A DNA stretch of 64,000 bases from Atrina japonica (GCA_030159075.1 BROG01000345.1:310001-374000), one strand, 5' to 3'; numbered from the stretch's first letter, positions 1 to 27,719 are shown. Notes: a model not told the origin generated them from the letters alone. Translations and numbers: made by a program.

Positions 1-245
1 TTATTTAAATTCATAGGTTCTCAAGAGCCTGAATCACTCACCTCGACTTTTTCTTTTCACTATCTTGGATGCTCACTGTATGTACATTTTCAATTCATAT
101 CTTTAACTTACATAAAACTTCTGTCTAACTGATATTGAAGTTGTAGGGAATACATTTACTCATCAGTTCCTGAGAAACAATGAACTCTTCTATAAATCAA
201 TGACTTAGACCAGTCCAAATGTGTCTTTAGGGGCGAAAGAGTTAA
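1..245 (-). repeat. Composite dispersed repeat, copy A (cut by window start)
   Basis: Positions 161-245 match 5361-5456 closely (AAATCAATGACTTAGACCAG, CCAAATGTGTCTTTAGG) and end GAAAGAGTTAA, a piggyBac-like terminus. Positions about 28-80 resemble the SINE head found at the equivalent place in copy B. Confidence 0.55.
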
Positions 246-511
246 AGAGCTAATCTCCAATAGTACTTCTACAGCTAAATTCTGACTAACAATAAAGTGA
301 AATTGACCTTTTTGAAACAATTTCAGTTTTATACTCGTAAAATGTAGTAAAATCAGTTATATGGAAGGTTAGACATAATTTTGAAAGACAATTTTGGCAT
401 TTAGTGAGATTTTTATTTATAGTTACGGTGGCCATCTGAACTGAAGAGCAGGTTCTCCAAATGTTTGACCTACATATTACAATTACATCAGAGAAATGCT
501 GAATTACAGAA

Positions 512-692
512 TACGGTGAAACTTGTATATAAAGACCCCCATAGGGATACAACAAAACCAGTCTTTATAGGGAGGAGATCTTTATACAGAGGTTGATTTG
601 TACACAAATCATACTACTGGGGACAGCAAAAAATGGTCTTTATGACCAGGTGGCCTTTATACACAGGTGGTCGCTAATGCAAGTTTACTGTA
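512..692. mobile_element. pogo/Tigger-like miniature element a
   Basis: Begins TA-CGGTGAAACTTG and ends CAAGTTTACTG-TA. The interior repeats GTCTTTAT and AGGTGG words. No coding capacity. It matches the elements at 2782, 12038 and 51630. Confidence 0.7.
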
Positions 693-1999
693 GTATCTCT
701 TTCATGCCTGATAAACTATGTATAAGGGTTTAGATTCTGATAAATGTAGGGAATTTCATGATCAGAGATAATTTGTATTGTATTAAAACAGTTAAGAGAT
801 GATTTGACAGTTCAAAAATGCTATCAACGACAGCTCATATTGATTTGACGGGAAAAAATCAATCAGAACATTTATTCAGGTACACACAGCAAATATCTTC
901 AATGACTTCAATATGGGATTGTACATAGAACAATAGCAACAAATTCTGTACAATATGGACATCAAAATCACCCCAATATATATCTTTAACATGCAACAAA
1001 ATGAAATAATTTTACATTTCGAATACCAATACTTTATGAATGTTAACATGTCCAAGAATTGTATTCAAAACTATAAAACCAGCTTTATAAATATTGCAAT
1101 TAAAAATATTATTCTTTTACCAAACTTGTATACACTGGTAAATACAGTATTGTATAAAACAACCTCCTTAGGGACACAGAAATTTTCTTGAGGTTAAAAT
1201 TTTAATCTTTTATAAAATAAACAGATTCATTGATATTAAATTTAAAAATAATAAAAAAAAACATTTGTACCATTACTAGGTGAATTTCATATAAAATTTC
1301 ATCAAGGTTTTAATATCTTTATAAATGAAATCAATGAAATAAACAATTTAAAACCACAACAAAATAAAGAATACAAGATTGGATAAGTTTGACAAATATT
1401 AAAATGGTTTATGTATGTTGATAACACAATGACTGTCTCTTTCTCAAACACAAAATCATACTGTTTGAGTGTGAGGGTGCACAGATGTAGAAAAATCTTT
1501 ATTACATATTGTTTTGTGTTGCTGTAAACAACTGAACATTTTTAACTTCTCCTTGAAAACTACTTTGCCAAACATCTTCAGATCTTGTAAGAAGCTTCTT
1601 CAAAGTAAGGGGGACACAAATTGTGAATATGATGATTCTTGAATCCCTTTGCCCTTTGGATGGGGTCAAAAGGTCCAATCTTTAACAGGTGGCCCAACAG
1701 CCTTGATAGTCACCTGAGTGAAATGTACATGCATGATGACAGTGAGAATATGAACATCAATGGTTCATGAGAAGAAGTGTTTAAATAATGTACCACGTTT
1801 TGGTCCATTTGGAGCCCCTGTGGGTCCTAGCTCCTTTCAGTTTGCAAACTTAATGTGGCTTCACATGAGGACACTTTTTACTAAGTTTGTTTAAAGTTGA
1901 ACCATTTGTTCTTGAAGTCATAAATGTGTACCAAGAGACACAACAGGCCATCACAGACCTTTTATTACTTGTACATGTATGCACTACAACTGCACTTAC
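693..1999. other. GCH1 intron 3, no feature
   Basis: AT-rich single-copy-looking sequence. I searched the minus strand for the next GCH1 exons (IVEIYSRR, MCMVMRGVQ) and found neither. Confidence 0.6.
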
Positions 2000-17462
<15,463 letters not shown>

Positions 17463-17640
17463 GCCGAAGGAAGTACCGTGGAACTATGCAACCGTGTAAT
17501 TTTGTTAAGGTGTGTTATAATTTATCGTTCACTTTTACCGTGTCACTATCAACTGCTTTCTGACAACGTGCATCCGGCTGTTGATTTGTTTATATATTGA
17601 CAAATCTCGCGGGAACCCTTACGAGACTTGTGTTGGCGGA
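17463..17640 (-). promoter_or_regulatory. Probable GCH1 5-prime UTR and promoter region
   Basis: This is the sequence immediately upstream of the GCH1 ATG. It is less AT-rich than its surroundings and holds TCTCGCGGGAA at about 17606-17616 (read on the plus strand), an E2F-like or CG-containing core word. No clear TATA box at a fixed distance was identified. The start site is unknown and the assignment rests on position. Confidence 0.35.
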
Positions 17641-17913
17641 GATGTACATGATTGACAGGTCTGTTTGTCAACTCATCGAATCAGCTGTGCTTCGTTAACA
17701 AGATGTAAGAAAAGAGGGCTCCAGTCTCAAATAAGAAAATGTATACACTGCATTTTGTGGACCATAGCTACACAAAATACATGTTTATACTTTGAATATT
17801 CAGATATCATTAAAATATATTTTTCAAGAGTATTTTGGGAAGCGACTCTCAAACACATTACCGATTTTTTTTTAATACACAATATTTAAAGCACCGAATA
17901 TCGCAGATTAAAG

Positions 17914-17916
<3 letters not shown>

Positions 17917-17978
<62 letters not shown>
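17917..17978. repeat. (CT)n microsatellite
   Basis: About 31 uninterrupted CT units, 450 bp upstream of the GCH1 start codon. Confidence 0.98.
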
Positions 17979-17982
<4 letters not shown>

Positions 17983-18644
17983 TTATATTATTTTTACAAT
18001 AGAATGAATAAAATAGAATATTTTTATTCCAATCAGTGGGCCCACAAGGGGGGGGGGGGGATATGAGGTATAAGATTACAACAATAAGCATCTGTACCAC
18101 TTGAACCAGCGATAATATTAGCTTTATATATCGCTGCTTGAACACAAAACAACAATAACCTACTCAGGCAAATAATTACTTGATTTATAGAATACAGATG
18201 AGAAAAAAAAAATGTCTTCATTGTTTAGTTTACTTTTCTTTCTCATTTAACTGGGTAAAAATTTCACTTTTTATGTAATATTTAAAAATTCCTTTTGTTC
18301 ATTGTGGTATTTGTCACATTTAATTAAGAAATGTAATTCACTTTCTACTTTTTTTTTATATTTACAACAAATTCTATTTTCTCTTGATATACATCTATAG
18401 AATTCTATATAGGCTATACATTGAATTTTGCAACAGATATTACGTAAGTAGTTTGCATAAATACATGTATATATAATTTATATTATTATTACTCTATACA
18501 CGCCTTAGAACTTTGGCCTATATAAATAAATGGAAAGGATTCATTTATTTAAGTTTGACAAGTTGCGCCCAGTCCTATTGCACTGTAAAACTACATACAA
18601 TGTACTTTGTATTTTAGCAATAAAATATGTTACTTTAATCTAAT

Positions 18645-18962
18645 CTAGTTTAGTTTAGCAGGGAAAAATAATGTGTGCAACAGCAATAGAATTGACCATG
18701 TAAACTTGAAAAAAAAGTAAAATCCAAATAACCCGGCGGGATGGAGTCTTATGAACCCTTTTTTGACCTGGTCCAGTTTAAATTTTAGGTAATAAAGCAT
18801 AACATTAAAATTACACTGACAAGAGTAATCGTCCCTACTTGTCAACATACATAAGAGAGTATCCAGTGAGAAATAACAGTTTTGCCCGTCAGTGCAGCTT
18901 GTCATAACCGAAAAGTGAGTAGAATCATCTGTATGATAATCAAAGGCTACTCCGTCCGCCAT
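18645..18962 (-). CDS. Candidate small ORF, 105 codons, unknown
   Basis: An ATG at 18962 in good context (AAGATGGCGGAC) opens MADGVAFDYHTDDSTHFSVM, with several Cys in the middle and a hydrophobic Phe/Leu-rich end. There is no homology I recognise. A T21-G14 homopolymer lies 34 bp upstream of the ATG. It could be the first exon of an unknown gene, a repeat product, or chance. Confidence 0.2.
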   Translation of the reverse strand: MADGVAFDYHTDDSTHFSVMTSCTDGQNCYFSLDTLLCMLTSRDDYSCQCNFNVMLYYLKFKLDQVKKGFIRLHPAGLFGFYFFFKFTWSILLLLHTLFFPAKLN

Positions 18963-18995
18963 CTTATGTGAATCGGACAATATATAAGGTCGCGG

Positions 18996-19030
18996 TTTTT
19001 TTTTTTTTTTTTTTTTGGGGGGGGGGGGGG
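18996..19030. repeat. T21-G14 homopolymer junction
   Basis: A run of T followed directly by a run of G; a G13 run also lies at 18048-18060. Lengths in an assembly of such runs are unreliable. Confidence 0.95.
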
Positions 19031-19056
19031 TTCTTTCTTTTTTTTTCTTTTTTTTT

Positions 19057-20210
19057 GTATACATGTATTGGTAAGGATTGGTATAAAGATTCGAACATTG
19101 GGACATACACATGAATTTACTTGTGATAACAATTTATCGTAGCCTACATATTGCACTCTTGTTAATAAACGTGATTTAAATTTAACTCAATAATACACGT
19201 ACCAATGGGAAAAAGTAAAAGATGGTGTGTATTTCGCTAGCATTATTTCTAAATGATGCATGTAACAGCCATATGTAGATTCAGATTATTTATTCTTTAT
19301 GTCACCCGACGTATGTATGCAACATTAAGAAGCATAATTACCTAGTCTTTGAACATTTGGACTCGGAAAAAAATGGTATAAAATCAAACTTTGCATCACC
19401 AGAAGCAGAATGCTAAAAAGAACAACATATTAAAAATCCGCAAAAAAATCCACTTTGTGGAGAAAACATTTTTTGAGCGTTTGAATATTTGGAACATTTT
19501 CTTTTTGGCCATGATGAGTTTGCATGGAAACAAGTCGCTCATCATATTTGTTTAAAATTGAAGACTAACTTTCATAGAATGGTGAGATATTCACTGACAG
19601 TAATAACTGATTTACTATTGATAATTGATAACAAATGATAAATTATACTTAATATAGTGTTTTGCATAAGTATAGACTTGTATTGTATGATAGGGATGCT
19701 AATACATCGATTTAAATCCATTTTACGTTAAAAGGCTGCAATGTTAAGTATCTCCTTTTTTGTTAAACTTTATTCATGTCTTTCGTCAACAAGAACCATG
19801 GGTACTTCAACTTTCTGACAGCTCCCCCTTCTAACTGTCTATATTATATTTGCGACAAGGGAAGCTGTTATGGCCGTATGGATTTCTAGAACAGTTTATG
19901 AATCATACCTTACTAACTTTATTTTTTATATACATGTAGTAGGTTATCTGGTAGTACATCCAGATCTGTGAAAACTGGCATCAGAGCACTATCAACAAGT
20001 TTCCAACCCCACTGTGTCGCACTTTGGTAATTCTTTGTGAGCTTAAACCAAACTGACTTTTTAAGTGAAATCGCAAACTGTTAAAACAGGTCTTCCTGTG
20101 GGTGGAAGCTTTTCTGGATCAGTTATTGTGTCGAAACCATCTGCGTGTATTTTGAATAGGCCTACCATTGATTGTTCAAAGAAACAGGTTCCTTGCCTCC
20201 ATTTTATATA
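19057..20210. other. Intergenic, no feature
   Basis: AT-rich. No coding or repeat structure recognised. Confidence 0.55.
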
Positions 20211-20501
20211 TTGTTTGTTTGTTTATTGTTGTTTAACATACCACTCAAGAATCTTTCACTCATATGGAGACTTCACCAAATGCCGATGAAGGGCTTCAAA
20301 TTTTGGCCTATGCTCGGCACCTACGGCCATTGAGCAGTGAGGGTTCTTTAACGTGCCGGCACCTACTGTGACACGGAACCTCGGTTTTAACTGTCTCATC
20401 CGAAAGACAGGAAACCCGTTTCAACCTGCCGCCGGGCTGGACTGGAACTCACGACCTCACTATCAAGAGTCGAACGCGCTACCGACTGAGCCAGGTCAAC
20501 T
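20211..20501 (-). mobile_element. tRNA-derived SINE, same family
   Basis: Reverse-strand copy with a TTGTTTGTTT tail, the central GAGGGTTCTTTAACGTGCC segment and the tRNA-like head (CTACCGACTGAGCCAG on the plus strand). Slightly more diverged than the copy at 31752-32036. Confidence 0.9.
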
Positions 20502-21930
20502 CCCAATTTATATATTAAACAACGACTTTTACGTACATGTATAATAGGATACCAGCTTTTCCGATATGTTCAACTGAGGGACATTTATTGGCATTCTGTT
20601 GACTCTTCAATCACGTCAGGTCAACGGAGCGGACACAAAGAACGCGGAGCAATATCGGGCGGTAGAGATCAAAGGTAAATTGTTCCAACAAATACTAGCT
20701 TCACCTTCTGGAAAAATGAATATATTAAAAGTCTATTAAATCACGGGCATGTGACAAAATATCACTTTTCGATGCTGTACATTTAGCCAATAAGGCTATT
20801 GTTTATTCGAGAAAGTTCGTTATTTTTTGACATTTTCGTTGATTACAAACTACGCCGAATAGTCAGACGTCTACTTACTCGTCAATTTAATTCCATGATT
20901 ATTCCCAAAGATCATATGAAATTGTCATTTACGCCAGATTTATATATTTGTTATAATTAAAAACCGCGGAGCCAATTTCTTGTTTAACACATTGAACACG
21001 AAGGAATTTAAGGACACACGGAACAAAATAGATGACTAAATGACCGGTGCTGTCCATTTGTTGTTTCAGGCTAAACCTTTCGGAATTCCGTTTGGTCGGC
21101 ATTAATTTATTGTCAGACACCTTGTTGGATAAAATTCAGGGGGCAGTTTCACTAAAGGTCGTGACTTTGCCCGTAAACGTAGACGTAACATTATAAGTAA
21201 CTTGCGTTACGATTCTATTTACCTGTGCGTTGTTTAAATTCCACTGAAGGTCTTAGTGAAAGGTATGCTTACACGTTAACCTACGCGTAGTTAAATGTGA
21301 GACTAGTAGTACTTTGTAGCAGACGTATAGGACGAAAGATACGACAATTAATGCAAATGAAAATGGTTCCAGGCCCCTCTTCTGCAAATGCCAAATCTCA
21401 CTTGATTACGATTTTTAGGCTTTGGCTCATGGGTGACACATTACTATCATCTTTAGGCTGTCGTCTTGCGTTGTTAACGTTCGGACGTTTTGACGCCTAA
21501 GAACCAGTGGACCAATTTAATCAAACCCTATGTGAAACCGTTTAAGGTTTGTGAGTGAAAAGGAGTTATGACCAAAAAATGACAAAAACTTGATACATAT
21601 TTAGAAATCTTCTTATCAAGAACCGTTGATAAGATGACTTTAAATTTGGTTCGTATGACTATTAAGTCAATTTCTCCAAAGATTTCGAATGGAAACGATA
21701 TACATGTACATGTATGTTCATAAACGAACCCCTTTCTTTGAAATGACAATTACAGGTACAATATATACTTTATAAATATACGTATATAATTAGCTTGAAT
21801 GGTACTATCCCTTTGTATAGTTTAGACTGATGTCATAACGTAAGAGATACTTAGTCTTACGTAAGATATGTCTTATGTCTGGAATACTAAGTCTTAAGTA
21901 AGATATACAAAGTCTTATATGTAAAAAATT

Positions 21931-22147
21931 TCAGATACCAAAGTATAAATCAATAGAATGTCAAGGACATAGATACAAATCCGGTAAAAATGGACAAACA
22001 CGGACCTCTGGAAACCAAGAGATGGGATCAGGTGCCAAGGAGGAGTAAGCATCCCCTGTCAACCTGTCACACCCGCCCTGAGTCCACAGTCAAGTCCAAA
22101 TGAAATACGTGAGGAACGAATCCTCGTCACAATTGGTACAGACGTCA
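21931..22147 (-). mobile_element. 3-prime region of reverse-transcriptase element (copy 1)
   Basis: This is the tail of copy 1, sharing GGGATCAGGTGCCA, CATCCCCTGTCAACC and the terminal CAGATACCAAAGTATAAATC with the other copies. Confidence 0.65.
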
Positions 22148-22399
22148 CTACAACCGCCAAAGAAAAAGGCAACTCAACATTTCACCCAGTGAAACAGAGT
22201 AATCGCAAACAAGACTGTTATACCGAACGTAAAATTTGCGGAACGTTGACATCAAACGCGGTTTTCGATATCCCTGTGTCAATAAGTTCTCAGTGAGTAG
22301 TTTACATTTGTATATGAAATGTTCATATGTTGAACACGCCCTGGCATAACATATCATATGTGATTGAGATAAAGTTTTGAGACTGATAAACAAAGACAA
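22148..22399 (-). pseudogene. C-terminal fragment of the same reverse-transcriptase family (copy 1)
   Basis: On the minus strand it encodes MICYARACSTYEHFIYKC, LLTQGYRKPRLMSTFRKFY and VCDYSVSLGEML, closely matching the C-terminal part of the 26361-27402 remnant. Only the end of the protein is present, so the copy is 5-prime truncated. Confidence 0.7.
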
Positions 22400-23036
22400 T
22401 TTATTTCTAAGACATTATTTGATTTCCTTTCATGGTGTTCTTTGTGTTCCAGTTGAAATGATGCTCCGAGTTCCACTGTGTCGTTTCTCGCTGTTTTTGT
22501 ATCCAAATGTGAAACCCCCTTACCATATTAACGTAATAATTGTAACAAATCTACAAATATGACACGAATATCAATTTAATATGATCTTTGGGGATAATCG
22601 GGGAATTAAATTGACGAGTAAATAGACGTCTGACTATGCGGAGTAGTTTGAAATCAACGAAAATGTAAAAAAATAACGAACCTCCTGGAATAAACAACAA
22701 CCTTGTTGGCTAAATATACAGCATTGAAATGTGACATATTGTCAACATGCCCGTGATTTAATATACTTTTAAGATAGAAGGCGCAAGCTAGTATTTGTTG
22801 GGACAAGTCACCTTTGATCTCTACCGCCCGATATTGCTCCACGTTCTTTGTGTCCGCTCCGGATCTTAGTCTGTGAAGTCCCGGCGTGTCAATATACTGG
22901 TTTTACCATACCCAGAGATAGTATTGTAGCCACTCCACGCATGGATAAACAGGAGATGTATCACTACTCTATTGGCTTTGCTACCTAGGTCTCAAATTCC
23001 TTGCACTTGTAAACCTCTATTTGATCTGCTTGTTTG

Positions 23037-23140
<104 letters not shown>

Positions 23141-23924
23141 TCTTTGTCTTGTTTCCAGTAGTACATTAAGAGAACAATTAAGTCTAATTGTATCATCTCT
23201 AACTCTTATAATCACCCCTTCTATTGCAACGCGCCCTATCTCATGAATATTATTGACGGCTGGCTTGACACTAGTAAAACAAAAGACACATTTCTGATAT
23301 CAACATCTTTCAACATTGGTTTGATCAGCATGGACCATTTGATTTAACTCGCACAGTCAGTTAATAAATCTGCTTAGTCAAATAAATGTAAGATATCGTG
23401 CATTGTTAGCAGATTAGTATATATAATATCTCATCGGCTTCTGTTTATCCACCTATTGAGTGGCTGAGATTCTTCCTTCGCAATGCATGTATATGTGTTT
23501 GGTAAAACTTTTGAAGAAGAGTCAAAATAATGAGCAATACTAACGCAATAATTGAATAAATAATACATTTGTTTGGTTATCCGTTGTTTTATCTAGAAGG
23601 CAAATGACACGATTCCTTGACTAATCTATGGTGTTTAACACTGATCAACAATCAATCCAGAAAAGGTACCACCCACAGGAGGTGCTGCTTCCTACCGGTT
23701 TGCGAGGTCGCTAGCAAGTCATACTTTGGTACCGGTATTAACTCACAAACAGAGATAATGACGATGGAATTTGTTAGCAATGACCTGAAACCAGTTTTCA
23801 GAGACATGGATGCAATATCAGAAAACCTATTAATGTTTTTAAGGTACAAATTCAAACTCTTCTTGAAATCCATGAGGCAAAAACAGTTGCATTGAAATAT
23901 GTTATGTCCTGCGGAGACTGTCAT

Positions 23925-24300
23925 GGGTACGGAAGTGTAGGAAAAGCCAACTTTAAAGTTGGCAAAACGAGACAAAAAGTTGTAAATTCCAAGAAAAAAA
24001 GTTGGATAAGCCAAGTTTAAAGTTGGCAAAACGAGACAAAAAGTTGGAAAAGCTAACTTTAAAGTTGGCAAAACGAGACAAAAAGCCAATTTTTAAGTTG
24101 GAAAAACGAGAAAAAAAGTTGGAAAAGCCAAGAAAAAAGTTCGAAATTCCAAGAAAAAAGTTGGAAAAGCCAATTTTCAAATTGGCAAAACGAGAAAAAA
24201 TTTTGAATTTCCCCCCCAAAAATGTTGGAAAAGCTAGCTTTAAAGTTGCCAAAACAAGAAATTAAAAAAAATTAAGGTGGCCCTAATACGCTTCCGTACG
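23925..24300. mobile_element. TIR element filled by a degenerate tandem repeat
   Basis: GTACGGAAGTGTA at the left and TACGCTTCCGTAC at the right are inverted. The interior is about seven degenerate units built on AAAGTTGGCAAAACGAGACA and GTTGGAAAAGCCAA. The long open frames across it on both strands (lysine-rich or Phe/Leu-rich) are products of the repeat. Confidence 0.6.
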
Positions 24301-24740
24301 TGGGGGAAATCCCATAATGTTTGGTTTAAAACGTATTTTATTGTAATTTAAACCTGTGTACAAACAATGAAAAATATATTGCATCGGGGTTTCGGAAACA
24401 AGTACCCTTGGTACTTTTACAATATCTGTTCCCTTAAGCAAGTGTTTTAAACTTGGTCGAGGACTGACTTTTCGAAAAAATACAAAGTGCGATTACACAT
24501 GTGTGACGGTGTAGTCAAAGGGCTTCAAAGACTATTTACGGATTTTAAGTGAAAAATGCACGGACTTTTTATATAGGAATGATGATATATTGATTGCGTG
24601 GTGTACGAATATCAATATTACTAGTACATGTATATATACCAATATCAAATAAAGGAACATATTACATGTATATTTAATCCACACAGTATATAACAAGAGT
24701 GTAAATGTAGACAAAAGTAGTATGTATTCGTATGACACAA

Positions 24741-24741
<1 letters not shown>

Positions 24742-24831
<90 letters not shown>
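24742..24831. repeat. (TA)n microsatellite
   Basis: About 45 perfect TA units. Confidence 0.98.
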
Positions 24832-24835
<4 letters not shown>

Positions 24836-25905
24836 CGATATCGTTCACAATTGTGCAAGAATAAATAAAATTTTGTTGTATATTCAAGTACTTACACTAA
24901 TAATTGTGAATAAGAAGAGAGATAAGTAGTCATTTTAACGCAAAAGCTCATGTCTGGTATCAGAATGTTTAAGTGGACATGATTACCATTGACAACAAAC
25001 ACAGGTACAGAGGGATAATAAAACCCCTTTTTTACACAAAGTGCATTTATTTTATAATTAGTAATATCCTTATTTCTTTTTTAATTTATTTCAATTAGAG
25101 TAGAAAGTACGAAAGAATACAATGGGAACCTTATTTCTAGGCTATACTTTTACCAAAAAATGGTATCATTAATCTATAATTAAGCATTGTTTATTAATTC
25201 TTAATATTAATTAACAACAAATTATCAACGACATTTAATATCATCAACATTCTATGCAAGTTAATTTTCACATTTATATCTTGTCAAAATGCTTTCATTT
25301 TTGTACATTTCCATACAAAATTTCCGAAGGGAATTTTTGCAAATTTTGGATATGTTGTTCTTCCCAACATTCTACTTCTTTTGATTAAAAGTATAACATT
25401 TACTACATATTGTACAGCACCATTAAATTAAAACATGTAGAAATGAAATTAAGCATGCGAACAAATAAACTTATATACGTTTAACTCTAGATTAAAAATA
25501 GATAAATTTTGATGATGACATAATAAGAGGTTTGTCATAATGTCATACTGCAAATATACATCGGTTTCTTTCATGTACCAAATACATATGTATCATTAAC
25601 AATGCCAAAATAATAATTTTACAAATCGTTTCTGTCAATAAGACTTCAACAGTCTGTTGTTTAGACTGTAGAGAAATGTAAATACATTTGTATTTTGCTT
25701 GATTGTTTAATGTTTTAGTATTTTACGAAAGTCTTAGAATTGCGACCGTTTTACAAAGAATTAGGATTTGCGACTTGCGAGCAAATCAGGTCACGTGTTT
25801 TAGACTTTTCAGAGTCGGTGTGTATAAGTTATTTTTGTAAATGTTGCAGGTAAAAGTATTCATAATCTACCAATATCTTATATTGGTATAATAATTGAAA
25901 ATACC
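24832..25905. other. Intergenic, no feature
   Basis: Very AT-rich with short TTAATATTAATTAA-like runs. Nothing else seen. Confidence 0.55.
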
Positions 25906-26045
25906 TTAACCCTTTCAGCCCTACACACCATAATAGACTGGTGTTAACAATAGAAAAGAGTGTACCATTAAAACAGACCGAAGTCTTATTTACAGCTTCT
26001 TGATAAAACTGGGGCTTAGTAGTTGGACCATTTTAAAAACAGACG
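25906..26045 (+). mobile_element. piggyBac-like terminus, element extent unknown
   Basis: TTAA (25906-25909) followed by CCCTTTCAGCCCTA, the shape of a piggyBac-type end. No partner end was found nearby, so this may be a relic; the right limit is approximate. Confidence 0.35.
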
Positions 26046-26145
26046 GATGATTAATGTAAAATGGCTTGCTGTAGCTGCGTTAGAATATTCATGCTCTATG
26101 CGTAACAAAATGAAATGCATGTCGTCCTCCAAATATAAAAATCTC

Positions 26146-26360
26146 AGATTACAAAGTATAAATCTTCAGGATGTCCAGGATACACAAATCTGGTGACTAT
26201 TGGACAAACTTGGAAATGAATAGGTGGGATCCGGTGCCATGGAACAATCATCCCCTGTTGACCGGTCACATCCGCCGCGAGTCCACAGTCAAACTCAAAT
26301 GAAATAAGTCAGGAACAAATCTTCGTCACAATTTGGACAGATGAATCAAAACTCAAAATT
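26146..26360 (-). mobile_element. 3-prime region of the reverse-transcriptase element (copy 2)
   Basis: Noncoding tail downstream of the coding remnant. It contains GGTGGGATCCGGTGCC, ATCCCCTGTTGACCGGTCAC and GAGTCCACAGTC, and ends at CAAAGTATAAATC...CTCAG, shared with 21931-22147 and 34345-34641. Confidence 0.7.
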
Positions 26361-27402
26361 TCATTTAGTGAAAGAGTAATCGCAAAAGTTGGCATTGAAC
26401 CGTTGACAACAACAGGTAACACTGCGGAACGTTGACATCAAACGCGATTTTCGATATCCCTGTGACAATAACTTGTCAGTAAGTAGTTTACCTCTGTATA
26501 TGAAATGTTCATATGTTGAACACGCGCTGGCATATCGGATTATTTGTGAGATATGCAAACTATAAGCAGGTGATTGCGGGATATTACTGCTTAGATGTTG
26601 AAAATTTATGATGGGGGAAGCAAGAATCGTTGCGTTTGTCGTATAACCTGGTTGTTAATTTCCTGTCTGTGTCTATAGTAAGTAAAATGTCCAAGTAGGT
26701 AGCTTGTGTGCTTGATTCTGTCATATCTTTAATTTCTAGTTCGTTGGGATATATTGCATTGACATATGCGAGAAAATTATCATTATTAATTGACAAATCG
26801 TCGATATATCTAAATGTCAAAATAAAGGCCACCGCTTCTTTTTGCTACGTATGAATAAAGGAACAGGTCATCCAATAAAGGGGCACAACTGGTTCCATGG
26901 AATGTCAACGGTTTGCTGAAAGACCTGCAGCTGGTCGCCAAACAATAATTCCAGCATCTTTTTATATCAATTTATGTGCAGTCTCAGAGTGGTGTTGGAT
27001 AAAATAAGTATCATGACAACGAATGACTACATATTTAAATTTTCGGGTGCCACTTTTAATGAAAAAACAGTTGTCGATGATGTCAAACGTCTCTCTTTTA
27101 ATTTTTCATGCGAAATTGTTGTGTAAAGAGTAGTAAGTCGTGTGTTTTTATACTAAGATTTGAGAAAAATCTTTTGATTTTCTAAAAAAAAATTCATTAC
27201 ACAATTCTGGAATAAGCGATTGTAGAGTATTGCAGACGTTTCTCCTTATAACGGCTGTCAGTATCTTGGTAAAGAGTAAAGGTAAATGTTTGATGGGACA
27301 TTTTCTGATCCCTGCTTTGTACCTCTGATTATATGGGGTTTTGTGAAGTTTAGGTATCCAATATAAATATGGTAGCTCAAAATCAGTATCGGTTGTAGAC
27401 AC
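26361..27402 (-). pseudogene. Reverse-transcriptase retroelement remnant (Penelope-like type)
   Basis: On the minus strand, in order: ELPYLYWIPKLHKTPY (27402 side), a degraded middle with VFQQTVDIPWNQLCP, FRYIDDLSINNDNF with the catalytic YIDD, ELEIKDMTESSTQATYLDI, LYDKRND, and SQIIRYASACSTYEHFIYRG with LLSQGYRKSRLMSTF. The P-K-H-K motif and the YIDD and YLD boxes indicate a reverse transcriptase of Penelope-like type. The class is my inference from motif order. Several stops and frame changes. The 5-prime side is cut by SINE sequence at 27418. Confidence 0.7.
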
Positions 27403-27417
27403 ACGATTTTGACTTAC

Positions 27418-27596
27418 GCACTTACGGCCATTGAGCAGTGAGGGTTCTTTAACGTGCCGACACCTACTGTGACACGGGACCTCCAGTTTTTACTGTCTCA
27501 TCCGAAAGACATTAAACCAACCTGCCGCCGGCTGGACTCGAACTCACGACCTCACGATCCAGAGTCGAGCGCACTACCGACTGAGCCAGGCCGGCT
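27418..27596 (-). mobile_element. tRNA-derived SINE, 3-prime truncated
   Basis: Holds the tRNA-like head and central segment only; the tail half is absent. It abuts the reverse-transcriptase remnant on one side, and the 112-bp palindrome starts 12 bp beyond its head. Confidence 0.88.
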
Positions 27597-27607
27597 CTTT
27601 TGACATT

Positions 27608-27719
27608 TATCATGTTTCCACTTTTTGATTTACCAGGGGTTTTACCAAAAAGTGGAAACATGATAATGTTTCCACTTTTTGGTAAAACCCCTGGTAAATC
27701 AAAAAGTGGAAACATGATA
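27608..27719. repeat. 112-bp near-perfect palindrome
   Basis: Two 56-bp arms are reverse complements with a single mismatched pair (27662/27665) next to the centre and no spacer. Each arm is itself nested: CATGTTTCCACTTTTTG at its start recurs inverted at its end around ATTTACCAGGGGTTTTAC. It lies 12 bp from the head of the truncated SINE. Confidence 0.97.

Larger units (their letters stand above)
20620..22860. repeat. Long inverted repeat, arms about 290 bp
   Basis: The left arm (about 20620-20920) and right arm (about 22575-22860) are reverse complements with scattered mismatches. Shared words include GAGCGGACACAAAGAACG, GAGCAATATCGGGCGGTAGA and GTCAGACGTCTA. The ~1.65 kb between them holds copy 1 of the reverse-transcriptase fragment and low-complexity sequence. 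It could be two retroelement pieces in opposite orientation or the arms of a DNA transposon. Confidence 0.75.

Noticed and set aside
17606..17616. E2F site as proof of cell-cycle control of GCH1
   Set aside because: A single short match near a promoter is too weak; kept only as a note in the promoter entry.
23652..24265. Overlapping frames with FANFKVGFSN or KLAKRDKK repeats
   Set aside because: Come from the tandem repeat inside the TIR element at 23925-24300.
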